A DNA stretch of 64,000 nucleotides from contig CAMNOU010000005.1 of the NCBI GenBank assembly GCA_946546945.1, forward strand, positions 1 to 64,000, in the 5' to 3' direction. Shown piece after piece: positions 53,436-62,632 of the stretch. Source of the stretch: an uncultured Lachnospiraceae bacterium. GTDB lineage: Bacteria; Bacillota; Clostridia; Lachnospirales; Lachnospiraceae. The notes beneath the pieces were generated by a model, which ran no database searches, was not told where the DNA came from, and was given only the letters and a program-made list of their open reading frames with translations. A program made the translations under genes and the position numbers. The stretch's first letter is position 1. Each line of letters begins with the position of its first letter.

Positions 53436-54242
53436 TTACATTTTCTTTCTTTTCCGCCCGAATCTTCCCTGACCGCGGATAATCTTCAGGCGCTTCTGGC
53501 TCATCCCCGCACGGATAAAGCTATAGATGCTGATACCATACAGGACCATAAAGATATCTACAGCGATTCCGCGGACGGCGGGAGGGACATTTGCAAACTG
53601 CACGCCCATGATAATCGGGGGAATCACTCCGATTACCAGAAGAGACAGCGCGATCATGATATGAAAGGCAAAGAATTTCTGCTGTTCTTCATAGCATTCC
53701 TCCACATATCTTTTCGCGATTCCATCCATGCGGAATCTCTGCTGCTTCATCTCCTTCCACGGTTTTCTTATAAACGAAGAATAAAAGACCAGACTCAGAC
53801 CTGCGGCGAGAAACACGAGCAAAAACGGAGCTCCCAGGCATCCGTAGATCGCCGGGGATACAATCGGGCGATCCCCCGTATTGAGGCAGCCCAGAAAAAT
53901 CAGAAGAACGGGAGATACAAAAAGCAGGAATATCCCGAATCCCAGACAGCGGTCTGCCTTTTCATTTGCCGCAAAATATCTTTCCGCATCTTCTTTCATC
54001 AGATATCTCTCCTGCGGATCCGACGCGATGGTCTTTACTCCCAGTTCATCTGCAAGCTCTTCGATATTCCCGAACTCCTCAATCACCGTACCGACTGCCT
54101 CATTTTCTGTCCGTCCTTCTTCCTTCAGATCCAGATAACGCTCCTGTGCCATGGAGAGCAGTTCTTCCCGGGCCTTCTGCACAGCCTCGGTCGCAGGCAG
54201 CGCCAAAAACATATTGTCAAAATAAGTTAAGATGGTATCCAT
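53436..54242 (-). CDS. HAAS/DUF1700-type membrane protein
   Basis: 268 residues from the ATG at 54242, after AAGGGGG. The N-terminal ~60 residues form the HAAS helical domain (ALPATEAVQKAREELLSM) that in this family pairs with PadR-type regulators. Four hydrophobic segments follow, near residues 115, 145, 210 and 235, ending in a basic tail. It sits directly after padR, the usual order for PadR plus HAAS sensing modules at the membrane. Confidence 0.82.
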   Translation of the reverse strand: MDTILTYFDNMFLALPATEAVQKAREELLSMAQERYLDLKEEGRTENEAVGTVIEEFGNIEELADELGVKTIASDPQERYLMKEDAERYFAANEKADRCLGFGIFLLFVSPVLLIFLGCLNTGDRPIVSPAIYGCLGAPFLLVFLAAGLSLVFYSSFIRKPWKEMKQQRFRMDGIAKRYVEECYEEQQKFFAFHIMIALSLLVIGVIPPIIMGVQFANVPPAVRGIAVDIFMVLYGISIYSFIRAGMSQKRLKIIRGQGRFGRKRKKM

Positions 54243-54246
54243 ATCT

Positions 54247-54603
54247 TCATTCCCCCTTCTGCAGGGCTGTTTCCCCGCGGCTGATAAACCGTTCCACGAC
54301 ATCCTTTGTCAGACGCCACTCTTCGCATTTTTCATAATAGTATTGCCTTCCGGAGTCCGTGATCCGGTAATATGTGCGCTTTCTTCCGTTTGTCTCCGTC
54401 CCCGGCCAGGAAACAATGAATCCATTCTTCTCCAGCCGGCTGAACGCCGAGTAAAGCGTGGTTTCCTTGATGATGTATTTCCCTTCCGAAATCTCACGTA
54501 TGCGCCTGGAGATTTCGTATCCGTATGACTCCTCGTCCAGCAAAAGATACAAAATCATGGTATCATTATATCCGCGGATGACATCACTGCTGATCCCGCT
54601 CAT
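54247..54603 (-). CDS. PadR family transcriptional regulator
   Basis: 118 residues, a winged helix (YLLLDEESYGYEISRRIREIS, positions about 17-37, GYEI the key) with a short dimer helix. The start overlaps the DUF4097 stop as ATGA. Middle gene of DUF4097-PadR-HAAS. It probably controls this operon through the palindrome at 55.58-55.66 kb. Confidence 0.92.
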   Translation of the reverse strand: MSGISSDVIRGYNDTMILYLLLDEESYGYEISRRIREISEGKYIIKETTLYSAFSRLEKNGFIVSWPGTETNGRKRTYYRITDSGRQYYYEKCEEWRLTKDVVERFISRGETALQKGE

Positions 54604-55562
54604 TCCCTCATCCCCTCCTCTGTCTGGTCTGAAAAAAGTATTTTGATATCACCGGTATCGTTTCTGACCTTTACCGTACTTTGGGCGTGATTGTCAACCA
54701 CATAGGTCAGCTCTGACCTTCCCGCGTGATCCGATCCGATCACCGTATTTCCAGTCATATTCACCAGATCATAGTTGTAATCTGCTTCCCTTCCCGGCAA
54801 AGTAAGGGAAAAATCTCCGGTATCCAGCTGTGCGCTTACATCTGCTCCTGTACTCAACTGAATCTTCGTATCCCCGGTATCGTTCTGAAGTCCGATCTGA
54901 CCGGTGCGCAGACCGGCCATCCGGATGTTCCCTGTATCGCTTTGCACATCCATGCTTTCCGCCGTACAATCTGTCAGCACCAGCTTTCCGGTGTCTGTTT
55001 TTGCCTCGATACTGTGCGCTGTGCAGTTTTCCAGGCTGACTGCTCCGCTATCATTTTTTACAGTCATCCCGGCCGATCTCAGACCGGACATCTGCACATC
55101 TCCGGTATCCGCACGAACTGTCAGCTGATCCGTATCCAACCCGGAAATCACTACATCTCCGGTATCTGACTCCACGGTCAGGGTATCTGTAAAATCCTGC
55201 GGCAATGTCATCACAATCCGGTTTCTGAATGAAGAAAAATGAAATATTTTTTTCCAGAACGGTTCACTGTCCTTTTCACTCAGATAAAGGGTATTGTCCC
55301 TGACGGTCTGCTCCATGTGGTACCATTTGTCCATATAGACTTCACAGGAAGCCGTCTCGCCGCTCCGGATCTCAATATCGGCAAAATCGGTTCTCAAGTC
55401 AATGGCGGAATAACTGCCATCCAATGCAAGAACCTGCGTGGGAGCTTTTCCCTCTGCCTGACCGGAAGACGGTTCTTCAAACGGCCGGAAGCCGCAGCCG
55501 GCCATCGTCATCGCGGACAGCGCCAGGGCAGCAGCCAGAGCAACCGGTAAATGTCTTCTCAT
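54600..55562 (-). CDS. DUF4097 beta-repeat lipoprotein
   Basis: 320 residues from the ATG at 55562, after AGGAGG. A lipoprotein signal ends at C25 (lipobox-like TMAGC). The rest is a right-handed beta solenoid of SDTGDVVISGL/RADTGDVQMSGL-type repeats (about 20 residues each) as in DUF4097 putative adhesins. It likely coats the outer face of the membrane. First gene of the operon with padR and the HAAS gene. Confidence 0.85.
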   Translation of the reverse strand: MRRHLPVALAAALALSAMTMAGCGFRPFEEPSSGQAEGKAPTQVLALDGSYSAIDLRTDFADIEIRSGETASCEVYMDKWYHMEQTVRDNTLYLSEKDSEPFWKKIFHFSSFRNRIVMTLPQDFTDTLTVESDTGDVVISGLDTDQLTVRADTGDVQMSGLRSAGMTVKNDSGAVSLENCTAHSIEAKTDTGKLVLTDCTAESMDVQSDTGNIRMAGLRTGQIGLQNDTGDTKIQLSTGADVSAQLDTGDFSLTLPGREADYNYDLVNMTGNTVIGSDHAGRSELTYVVDNHAQSTVKVRNDTGDIKILFSDQTEEGMRE

Positions 55563-55580
55563 ATGCACACCTCCTATTGT

Positions 55581-55656
55581 CAGTCGTTGCAACGATTGAC
55601 ATAGCAACGACTGTCGTAGTAATTTCTGAGTAAAATATACCACAATTACTACGACA
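55581..55656 (-). promoter_or_regulatory. Promoter with two inverted-repeat operators before the DUF4097 operon
   Basis: On the minus strand TTGACC (55662-55657), 17 bases, TATATT. Perfect 13-bp arms TGTCGTAGTAATT / AATTACTACGACA (55612-55624, 55644-55656) surround the -10. A second perfect 10-bp pair CAGTCGTTGC / GCAACGACTG (55581-55590, 55604-55613) lies downstream. PadR is the natural candidate binder. Confidence 0.7.
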
Positions 55657-55695
55657 GGTCAAGTACTTTTTATTTCCTTCATACGTCCGCACGAA

Positions 55696-56565
55696 TCACT
55701 CTCTGTAGCCCAGATACTTGATGAATTGTTTCACTGCGGCCGATACGGTCCGCTGATCCCGCATGGCCAGCCCGATTTCACGGGTTAGCGGCCTGGAAAG
55801 TTCCCGGATTTCCAGCTGATAGGGGCATCTTTTTAAAATCAGTCTGGGCAGGATCCCTATGCCAAGTCCGATCTCGACCATCGACATGATGGCATAATCC
55901 TCCCATGTGGTAAAGTGAATATCGGGTTTCACCTGATAGCGCTCCAGATATTCCGATATTTCTGTCTTCCCGCCATGTTCCAGGAGCATGAATTTCTGCC
56001 CGTCCATATCCTGCGGATCAATCCGTTTCTTCTTCGCAAGCGGATGACCTTTCGGCAGGACTACAACATATTCATCCGTTGCAAGCGGAATCGTGTCAAA
56101 ATCCGATCTTGTGGGGAAAGGAAGAAAGCCGCATTCCACCCGGCCTTCTGCAATCCACTGCTCTATCTCTGCGTAATCCCCCAGAAGCATTTCGTACTGA
56201 ATATTCGGATAATCATTCTGGAAAGCATGAATGATGTTCGGCAGCCAGTGTGTCGCGACACTTGAAAATGTGCCGATCCGGATCCAGCCGGTCTGCACCC
56301 CGTTTATATTTGCCACTTCATCCTGAATTCTTCGATAGGAATCCCACAGATTCCTGGCCAGCGGAAGCATCGTGATGCCGTCTGCAGTCAGTTCCACGCC
56401 GGCCCGGCTCCTTTCCAGAAGGGTCACCTTCCACTCACGCTCCAAATCCGCGATCATTTTGCTGACCGAAGACTGCGCATACCCCAGTACCTGTGCCGCT
56501 TTTGAAAAACTGCCATATTCCACCGTTTTGATAAATGCCTGATATTTCTGAATTCCGTTATCCAT
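55696..56565 (-). CDS. LysR family transcriptional regulator
   Basis: 289 residues. N-terminal helix-turn-helix (FSKAAQVLGYAQSSVSKMIADLE near residue 19) and a ligand domain. Divergent from the EamA transporter, whose start is about 100 bp away. The shared spacer has the palindrome ATATGCATAT near 56591, a possible LysR site. The likely target is the transporter gene; effector unknown. Confidence 0.9.
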   Translation of the reverse strand: MDNGIQKYQAFIKTVEYGSFSKAAQVLGYAQSSVSKMIADLEREWKVTLLERSRAGVELTADGITMLPLARNLWDSYRRIQDEVANINGVQTGWIRIGTFSSVATHWLPNIIHAFQNDYPNIQYEMLLGDYAEIEQWIAEGRVECGFLPFPTRSDFDTIPLATDEYVVVLPKGHPLAKKKRIDPQDMDGQKFMLLEHGGKTEISEYLERYQVKPDIHFTTWEDYAIMSMVEIGLGIGILPRLILKRCPYQLEIRELSRPLTREIGLAMRDQRTVSAAVKQFIKYLGYRE

Positions 56566-56607
56566 TATCTATTCCTTTTTTCGATTTATTATATGCATAT
56601 TATTCGC

Positions 56608-56636
56608 TTTTTAGATTATATAAAAAGTGTTACACT
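56608..56636 (+). promoter_or_regulatory. Putative promoter for the EamA transporter
   Basis: TTTTTA, 17 bases, TACACT, 33 bp before the ATG. The -35 is poor, typical of an activator-dependent promoter. Confidence 0.4.
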
Positions 56637-56669
56637 AATGCAAGCGTTAACAGAAAGAGGATTTCCCAC

Positions 56670-57569
56670 ATGAAAAAACATACCATTCTATATATCATCA
56701 GCCTGCTTGTCTTTGGCTTCAACGGCATTGCGGCAAGCCGGGTTTCGCTCAGCAGCTATCAGATCGTTTTTTACCGTACTCTGATCGGCTGCGGCATGCT
56801 CATACTGCTTTTTCTCGCGTCAGGCGGAAAACTTGCCCTCAGGCAGACAAACAAAAAACACCTGTTGTATGTCATGGGGTCCGGTGCTGCCATGGGCATC
56901 AGCTGGCTGCTTCTCTTCGAGGCGTATAACCGGGCAGGCGTAGGCCTGGCATCTCTTCTGTATTATACCGGTCCGGTGTTTGTTGTCCTGTTGTCCCCGC
57001 TTATTTTCCGGGAAAAACTGACCATGCATAAAATGTTTTGTTTTTTGATCGTTCTTCTGGGAATGGTTCAGACAAATCTGTCACAGATTCAGGGCGGAGG
57101 GAACAAGACCGGCCTTCTGTTTGGCATACTGGCCGCTTTCATGTATGCTTTTATGGTCATCCTGAGCAAAAAAGCAGATTCCATTACAGGCCTCAAGAAC
57201 TCTGCGATTCAGATTGCGGCAAGCTTCCTGACCGTTGCCGTCTATGTGCTTTTCAAACACGGCGTACAGCTGCCCAGGACGCATGCGGAATGGTTCTGGC
57301 TTGTTCTGCTCGGAGTATTGAACACAGGATTTGCCTGCTATCTGTACTTTTCATCGATTGGACATCTGCCGGTACAGACCTTTTCTGTACTCGGATATAT
57401 CGAACCACTGTCCGCACTTGTCTTCTCCGCCGTTCTGCTTCATGAAAGCTTTCATGCGCAGCAGATCTTCGGAGCTGCGTTAATCCTCGGAGGCGCCTTT
57501 CTGCTGAACGTAAAATTCTCAGCACTGATTCCCCACAGAGCAAAATCTGTGCCCGGTCATATATGGTAA
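56670..57569 (+). CDS. EamA/DMT-superfamily transporter
   Basis: 299 residues from the ATG after AGAGGA; the longer frame runs into the divergent spacer. Ten helices as two EamA domains (first ASRVSLSSYQIVFYRTLIGCG, second from KNSAIQIAASFLTV). DMT proteins move amino acids, nucleosides or drugs. Controlled presumably by the divergent LysR. Substrate unknown. Confidence 0.9.
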   Translation: MKKHTILYIISLLVFGFNGIAASRVSLSSYQIVFYRTLIGCGMLILLFLASGGKLALRQTNKKHLLYVMGSGAAMGISWLLLFEAYNRAGVGLASLLYYTGPVFVVLLSPLIFREKLTMHKMFCFLIVLLGMVQTNLSQIQGGGNKTGLLFGILAAFMYAFMVILSKKADSITGLKNSAIQIAASFLTVAVYVLFKHGVQLPRTHAEWFWLVLLGVLNTGFACYLYFSSIGHLPVQTFSVLGYIEPLSALVFSAVLLHESFHAQQIFGAALILGGAFLLNVKFSALIPHRAKSVPGHIW

Positions 57570-57576
57570 ATAAATC

Positions 57577-57606
57577 GAGGGCTGCCCGAAGGCAGCCCCC
57601 TTTTCT
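57577..57606. terminator. Bidirectional terminator
   Basis: GGGCTGCC-CGAA-GGCAGCCC with T-run, between the convergent EamA and TetR genes. Confidence 0.85.
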
Positions 57607-57615
57607 TTTTCACAT

Positions 57616-58161
57616 TCACAGCTGCCCTGTCAGCAGCTTCATCAGAAGCCCTTCCAGTGCTTCTGATGTTGTCATGCATCCTTCTTCGGCGTATCTTCTC
57701 GCCACACAGGCAATCCCGCCCGCATAAAAACTTGCCGCATAGCTGCGCTCGCACGGATCGACGTCTCCCAGAAAACAGTTGCAGCCCTCCATGGCTTCAT
57801 AGAAACTGTCATACAGCAAATAGTCAATATGATTGTCTACCAGAAGTTTGATCAGCTGACGGTTCTCAAGGATATATGCGCTGTACCCCCGGCAGAGCCA
57901 CCGGAGCGCACTGCTCCTGTCAGGCGCATGTTCGGGCAGGGAAATCTCCGGTCCGTCGCAGTATCTGGCCTGCAGGGTAAATACCATCACGTTCTCCCTG
58001 CTGGTAAAGAGGCTGTAGAAAGTCTGTCTCGATACTCCTGCCGTCTTGCACAGTTCACTGATTGTAATCTGCGCGTATGGTTTTTCCTGAATCAGCATCA
58101 TCATCGCGGAGGCAATCTGCCGCTGCGACTGGAGTGCTGTCTTATTTTTTCCACAATACAT
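57616..58161 (-). CDS. TetR/AcrR family regulator divergent from lon
   Basis: 181 residues. N-terminal helix-turn-helix (AQITISELCKTAGVSRQTFYSLF near residue 34) with a helical ligand domain. It is 131 bp from the lon start with two palindromes between. Local repression of lon is the most economical inference. The ligand is unknown. Confidence 0.88.
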   Translation of the reverse strand: MYCGKNKTALQSQRQIASAMMMLIQEKPYAQITISELCKTAGVSRQTFYSLFTSRENVMVFTLQARYCDGPEISLPEHAPDRSSALRWLCRGYSAYILENRQLIKLLVDNHIDYLLYDSFYEAMEGCNCFLGDVDPCERSYAASFYAGGIACVARRYAEEGCMTTSEALEGLLMKLLTGQL

Positions 58162-58206
58162 TCCAATCTCTCCCGTTTATGTAATTGTTACCATTATAAA
58201 ATCAGC

Positions 58207-58261
58207 CTTGACAAATGTCAAGGTTTGGTGTATGATTTACAAAACATTGACATCTGTCAAG
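58207..58261. promoter_or_regulatory. lon promoter with two TTGACAnnTGTCAA palindromes
   Basis: Operator 1 is CTTGACAAATGTCAAG (58207-58222) and its TTGACA (58208-58213) is the -35 of a promoter with 17-base spacer and TATGAT (58231-58236) reading toward lon. Operator 2 is TTGACATCTGTCAA (58247-58260), downstream of the -10 and in position to be the -35 region for the tetR direction. The centres are 39 bp apart. Both look like TetR-family sites. Confidence 0.75.
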
Positions 58262-58292
58262 TTTAAATAAGCATATTAAAGGAGGATAAAAC

Positions 58293-60593
58293 ATGTCTGT
58301 TATGCCATTATATAACGTCATTGCCCTGCCCGGAGCAAGGCTCTGGCTTCACACCCGTATCTACAGTGAGCTTGCCGGCAAGAATCCGGTACAGGGGGAG
58401 CGCGTCACGCTGCTGATGCAGAAGAAAGAGCAGGAACGCAGCAGTCTGAATTCCGACAGCTTCTATCCGATTGGATCTGTAGGGAGTATCAGCAGTGTCA
58501 ATGAGAATGGATTTATTGCGATTGACATCCAAAGCCGTATCAATATTGAAGGAATTACCGTGCAGCGGGATCACAGTTTCAGCATGACCGTTTCACGGCG
58601 TGCCGATATAGAAGATCTGGATTCCATGGAAGCCGGCCGCGGTCTTACGAATGTGAAAGACCGCATCCTCGCCTTTTCCGAGGGGCAGCAGTGGGAAGGA
58701 TGGATCCGAAGTTTTTCCGCGCACTGGGATTCTCTCTGGACCGTCGCTGCGGCCATGTCTCCCTGGCTGTCTGTCCCCAATGAGGAACGCTATGCATTGC
58801 TGGCCGAGGACAGCCGGAGAGCCCGTTTTGAAAAACTGGAAACACTCCTGATGGAGGGGCTGGAGATGGCGGATGTGCAGAATGCAGCTCAGTCTGCCCA
58901 GCAGGAAGATCACGAAAAGCTCTATCGGGAATCCGCGATCCGAAAGCAGATCGATTATCTGCAGAAGGAACTGGACGCCATGCATCCGGAAAATGTTTCC
59001 GAGATCAGGCAGCTGGAACTGAAGCTGGAGGAAGCCGGCATGAATGAAGCCGCTCTGAAGGAAGGACGCAAGGTTCTGAACCGTCTGAAAGGAGAAGGGA
59101 GCAACAGTCCCGAAGCCGGCATGCTGACCGACTGGCTGGATCTTCTGACCAGCCTGCCCTGGAAAAAGGAAAAAGCCGAAGACATTTCCATGGACTCTGC
59201 CCGTGCGGAGCTTGATTCCGGCCATGCAGGACTTGATAAAGTGAAAAAAAGAATTTTACAGCAGATCGCTGTGATGCGTCTGAAGGGCAGACAATCCGGA
59301 TCGATCCTGTGCTTTGTCGGAGCACCGGGTACCGGCAAGACGTCCATCGGAGAGTCCATCGCCAAGGCCCTCGGACGCAAATACGTACGCGTTTCCCTAG
59401 GCGGTGTGCGTGACGAAGCGGATATCCGCGGGCACCGCCGCACTTACATTGGCGCAATGCCCGGAAGGATCATCGATGGTATTCACAAAGTGAATTCCTC
59501 GAATCCGGTCATGGTGCTCGATGAGGTTGATAAACTTTCCCAGTCCTACAACGGCGATCCCGCCAGCGCGCTTCTGGAGGTACTTGATCCGGAACAGAAC
59601 TTCTCGTTTACCGATCACTATCTGAATGTACCCTTTGACTTAAGCGACGTTCTGTTCATCTGCACAGCCAACACACTGGACACCATACCGGAGCCGCTGC
59701 TGAACCGTATGGAAGTGATCCGCTTCCAGGGATATACCCCCATCGAGAAGCACAAGATTGCAAGAGAACATCTTCTTCCCAGAGCGATGCAGACAGTCGG
59801 CATCTCTGAAGAAATGCTGTCTGTGACAGAGGAAGCCATTGACGCCATCATCGAGGATTATACCCGTGAAGCAGGCGTGCGCGGGCTCAAAAAACGCATG
59901 GATCAGCTCTGCCGCAGCGCGGCAGTCAGCCTGGTCGACGACGCGGACAAAAAGCTGGTCGTAACACCGGAGGATCTGCCGGATTATATGGATTTCAACC
60001 CGATTCATCATAAACAGGTTCCGGAAAGTGCGAAACCCGGCATCGTTACGGGACTTGCATGGACACCTGTCGGCGGCGACATTCTCTACATACAGACGCT
60101 GCTGACCAAAGGAAACGGCAAAATCACAATCACCGGACAGCTGGGAGATGTCATGAAAGAATCCGCCCAGATTGCCGTGAGCCTTGTGAAATCCATGCTC
60201 CCGGAGAAGGTACAGATGCTGGAAGAAAACGACCTCCATATCCACGTTCCGGATGGCGCAACACCCAAAGACGGTCCGTCCGCCGGCATAACCCTGACCA
60301 CGGCACTGGCCTCGCAGCTGACTGGATGCGCAGTGCCTCCAACCGTCGCCATGACCGGCGAAGTGTCCTTACAGGGAGACGTCAACCCGATCGGAGGACT
60401 GCCTGAAAAACTTATGGCCGCACAGCGTGCCGGCGTCAAACAGGTCTTTATCCCGAAAGAAAACACGGATGATCTGAAAGAGGTTGCCGCAGAAGTCCGC
60501 CAGGCCCTTAAGATCACACCGGTCTCCACAATCGAAGATGTTCTGGTCGCACTGGGAATCCCGGCAGCTTCCACGGTCAGAATCGCAGTTTAA
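58293..60593 (+). CDS. lon: ATP-dependent endopeptidase La (Lon protease)
   Basis: 766 residues, close to the usual length. N-terminal LON domain, helical linker near 210-270, AAA+ domain with GAPGTGKT (343-350) and VMVLDEVDKL, then the proteolytic domain with S663 in PKDGPSAG and K706 in LPEKLMAAQ, a 43-residue spacing as in E. coli (679/722). It degrades misfolded and regulatory proteins in the cytoplasm. Ribosome site AAAGGAGG. Expression is probably under the divergent TetR rather than CtsR; no CIRCE or CtsR box seen. Confidence 0.95.
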   Translation: MSVMPLYNVIALPGARLWLHTRIYSELAGKNPVQGERVTLLMQKKEQERSSLNSDSFYPIGSVGSISSVNENGFIAIDIQSRINIEGITVQRDHSFSMTVSRRADIEDLDSMEAGRGLTNVKDRILAFSEGQQWEGWIRSFSAHWDSLWTVAAAMSPWLSVPNEERYALLAEDSRRARFEKLETLLMEGLEMADVQNAAQSAQQEDHEKLYRESAIRKQIDYLQKELDAMHPENVSEIRQLELKLEEAGMNEAALKEGRKVLNRLKGEGSNSPEAGMLTDWLDLLTSLPWKKEKAEDISMDSARAELDSGHAGLDKVKKRILQQIAVMRLKGRQSGSILCFVGAPGTGKTSIGESIAKALGRKYVRVSLGGVRDEADIRGHRRTYIGAMPGRIIDGIHKVNSSNPVMVLDEVDKLSQSYNGDPASALLEVLDPEQNFSFTDHYLNVPFDLSDVLFICTANTLDTIPEPLLNRMEVIRFQGYTPIEKHKIAREHLLPRAMQTVGISEEMLSVTEEAIDAIIEDYTREAGVRGLKKRMDQLCRSAAVSLVDDADKKLVVTPEDLPDYMDFNPIHHKQVPESAKPGIVTGLAWTPVGGDILYIQTLLTKGNGKITITGQLGDVMKESAQIAVSLVKSMLPEKVQMLEENDLHIHVPDGATPKDGPSAGITLTTALASQLTGCAVPPTVAMTGEVSLQGDVNPIGGLPEKLMAAQRAGVKQVFIPKENTDDLKEVAAEVRQALKITPVSTIEDVLVALGIPAASTVRIAV

Positions 60594-60612
60594 AGAATAC
60601 CCCCCATTCTAT

Positions 60613-60653
60613 GAAAAGAAAAAAGAGCCTCTGGAGGCTCTTTTTTCTTTTAC
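60613..60653. terminator. Bidirectional terminator after lon
   Basis: Long inverted repeat AAAAGAAAAAAGAGCCTC / GAGGCTCTTTTTTCTTTT with a two-base centre; serves lon and the convergent decarboxylase operon. Confidence 0.9.
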
Positions 60654-60679
60654 GAAAACAGTAAGACAATCGCTCTCTT

Positions 60680-61870
60680 TTATCCGAAGATCGCCATAAA
60701 GAATCCGGCCGCCACTGCGGAGCCGATCACGCCGGCCACATTCGGGCCCATGGCATGCATGAGCAGAAAGTTCGAGGGATTTGCCTTCTGCCCCTCTGTC
60801 TGCGAGACACGTGCTGCCATCGGCACCGCAGACACTCCTGCCGAACCGATCAGAGGATTGATCTTTCCTTTGGAAAGAACGCACATCAGTTTACCGATCA
60901 GCAGACCACCGGCCGATGAGAACGCAAACGCGATCAATCCCAGGACAATAATTTTAATCGTATCAACGGTCAGGAACCGGTCCCCCAGAGTCGTCGCTCC
61001 GACCGAGATTCCCAGGAAAATCGTAACAATATTCATCAGAGCATTCTGAGCCGTGTCGGACAGACGCTGTGTGACCCCGCACTCCCGGAGAAGATTTCCG
61101 AACATCAGACATCCGATCAGCGGAGCCGTAGAAGGCAGGAACAGGATCACCACAACCGCGACAAGGATGGGGAAAATGATTTTTTCTGTCTTCGACACTT
61201 CCCTCAGCTGCTCCATTTTGATCTCCCGCTCTTTTTTCGTCGTGAGAAGTTTCATGAGCGGCGGCTGAATCATCGGAATCAGAGCCATGTAGGAATACGC
61301 CGCAATGGCGATCGGTCCCAGAAGATGCGGGGCCAGTTTTCCCGTTACATAGATGGCGGTCGGCCCGTCAGCTCCTCCGATGATTCCAATGGATGCTGCT
61401 TCTGTTCCGGAAAAGCCCAGCGCAATTGCCAGTATGAACGCGCAGTAGACGCCCAGCTGAGCTGCAGATCCGAGAAGAAAGCTTTTCACATTGGCAAGAA
61501 GCGGCCCGAAATCCGTCATGGCTCCGACTCCCAGAAAAATGAGAGACGGATACAGCCCGCTTTTTACTCCGATATAAAGGATGTCAAGGAATCCTCCCTC
61601 CAGAAAAACATCGCCATAGCTTTTGGTATGTGCAAGGATTCCGTCCCAGAGCTCCGGATGATAAAGATTTGCGCCCGGAATATTGGTCAGAAGCATGCCG
61701 AAAGCAATTCCCACCAGCAGGAGGGGTTCAAATTTCTTTTTGATCCCCAGGTACAGAAGGACACACGCGATAACAAGCATCACGATCTGACGCCAGTCTG
61801 AAAAAATCAATGAGAAACCCGAATCGTTCCACAGGTTTCTTAAAATATCACCTACTGAAAGCATATACAC
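60680..61870 (-). CDS. oadB: Sodium-pumping decarboxylase beta subunit
   Basis: 396 residues, about nine to eleven helices. The conserved SIGIIGGADGPTAIYVTGKLAP segment (positions about 160-181, key GADGPTAI) is the sodium path of the beta subunit family (oxaloacetate, methylmalonyl-CoA or glutaconyl-CoA decarboxylases). It moves sodium outward as the carboxybiotin is decarboxylated. Last gene of the alpha-gamma-carrier-beta operon. Confidence 0.92.
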   Translation of the reverse strand: MYMLSVGDILRNLWNDSGFSLIFSDWRQIVMLVIACVLLYLGIKKKFEPLLLVGIAFGMLLTNIPGANLYHPELWDGILAHTKSYGDVFLEGGFLDILYIGVKSGLYPSLIFLGVGAMTDFGPLLANVKSFLLGSAAQLGVYCAFILAIALGFSGTEAASIGIIGGADGPTAIYVTGKLAPHLLGPIAIAAYSYMALIPMIQPPLMKLLTTKKEREIKMEQLREVSKTEKIIFPILVAVVVILFLPSTAPLIGCLMFGNLLRECGVTQRLSDTAQNALMNIVTIFLGISVGATTLGDRFLTVDTIKIIVLGLIAFAFSSAGGLLIGKLMCVLSKGKINPLIGSAGVSAVPMAARVSQTEGQKANPSNFLLMHAMGPNVAGVIGSAVAAGFFMAIFG

Positions 61871-61880
61871 TCCTTCCTGA

Positions 61881-62276
61881 TCAGCCTACCGTAAACAAAG
61901 GATCGCCGGTATCTACAACCATCCCCTTTGATGCCAGCACCGTTACCCTGCCATCATGAGGAGCCAGGATATCATTTTCCATCTTCATCGCCTCCAGGAC
62001 GCAAAGGATGTCCCCTTCTTTGACGGAAGCGCCATCGCGAACCTTCACATCCAGAATATTGCCCGGCATGGGCGCATTGACCGCCGTTCCGGATCCTGTC
62101 TGTACCGGCGCCGGGGAACTCTTTTGCGAAGCCTCCTCCTCTTTGGCGCGCTTCGGTTCCGGTGCAGTCTCTGCCTGCTGAGGCCGCAGTGCCTCGTACT
62201 CATCCAGTAAAATTGCCTCGGAACGCTCTACTTCCACCTCATAGATTTTCCCGTGCAATGTAACTCTATATTTCAT
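61881..62276 (-). CDS. Biotin carboxyl carrier protein of the decarboxylase
   Basis: 131 residues. The biotin lysine K98 lies in LEAMKMEND. A proline/alanine/glutamate-rich linker (residues about 38-66) joins a short N-terminal beta piece to the lipoyl-like domain. Here the carrier is a free subunit instead of the C-terminus of the alpha chain. It shares 11 bp with the gamma gene and lies 10 bp before beta. Confidence 0.92.
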   Translation of the reverse strand: MKYRVTLHGKIYEVEVERSEAILLDEYEALRPQQAETAPEPKRAKEEEASQKSSPAPVQTGSGTAVNAPMPGNILDVKVRDGASVKEGDILCVLEAMKMENDILAPHDGRVTVLASKGMVVDTGDPLFTVG

Positions 62277-62613
62277 CCTCTTTTACCTCTCTGATTGAAA
62301 GAAACCGCAATTCATTCAGCGGCATCTGTAATTTTTCCGCAACAATAGCCATAATCATGGCTGCCTCCCTGTCAGGGACCTGATACAGCTTCACATCTCC
62401 AGCCGAACCGGGTGCCTTCCGCTCTTTAGACGGCACATCTGCACTTTTTGACTGTGCCGTCCCCGGACCGGAGGATCCGCCGGATGTCCCCGTCACCCGG
62501 ACAACAACGGCAGACATGATTCGGACGACCAGCATCAGCACAATGATCAGCACAAACACGATCAGAATCCCCAGAACGGAGTATTCCAGTGCTTTTCCAA
62601 TTGTAATTTCCAT
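62266..62613 (-). CDS. oadG: OadG-type gamma subunit (short membrane anchor)
   Basis: 115 residues. One N-terminal helix (VLGILIVFVLIIVLMLVVRIM) then a serine/glycine/proline linker and a soluble end. Gamma holds the alpha subunit to the membrane complex. It follows alpha by 19 bp. The C-terminal part VAEKLQMPLNELRFLSI is typical of OadG-related chains. Confidence 0.78.
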   Translation of the reverse strand: MEITIGKALEYSVLGILIVFVLIIVLMLVVRIMSAVVVRVTGTSGGSSGPGTAQSKSADVPSKERKAPGSAGDVKLYQVPDREAAMIMAIVAEKLQMPLNELRFLSIREVKEDEI

Positions 62614-62632
62614 CTGTTTCCTCCCGTCTGAT

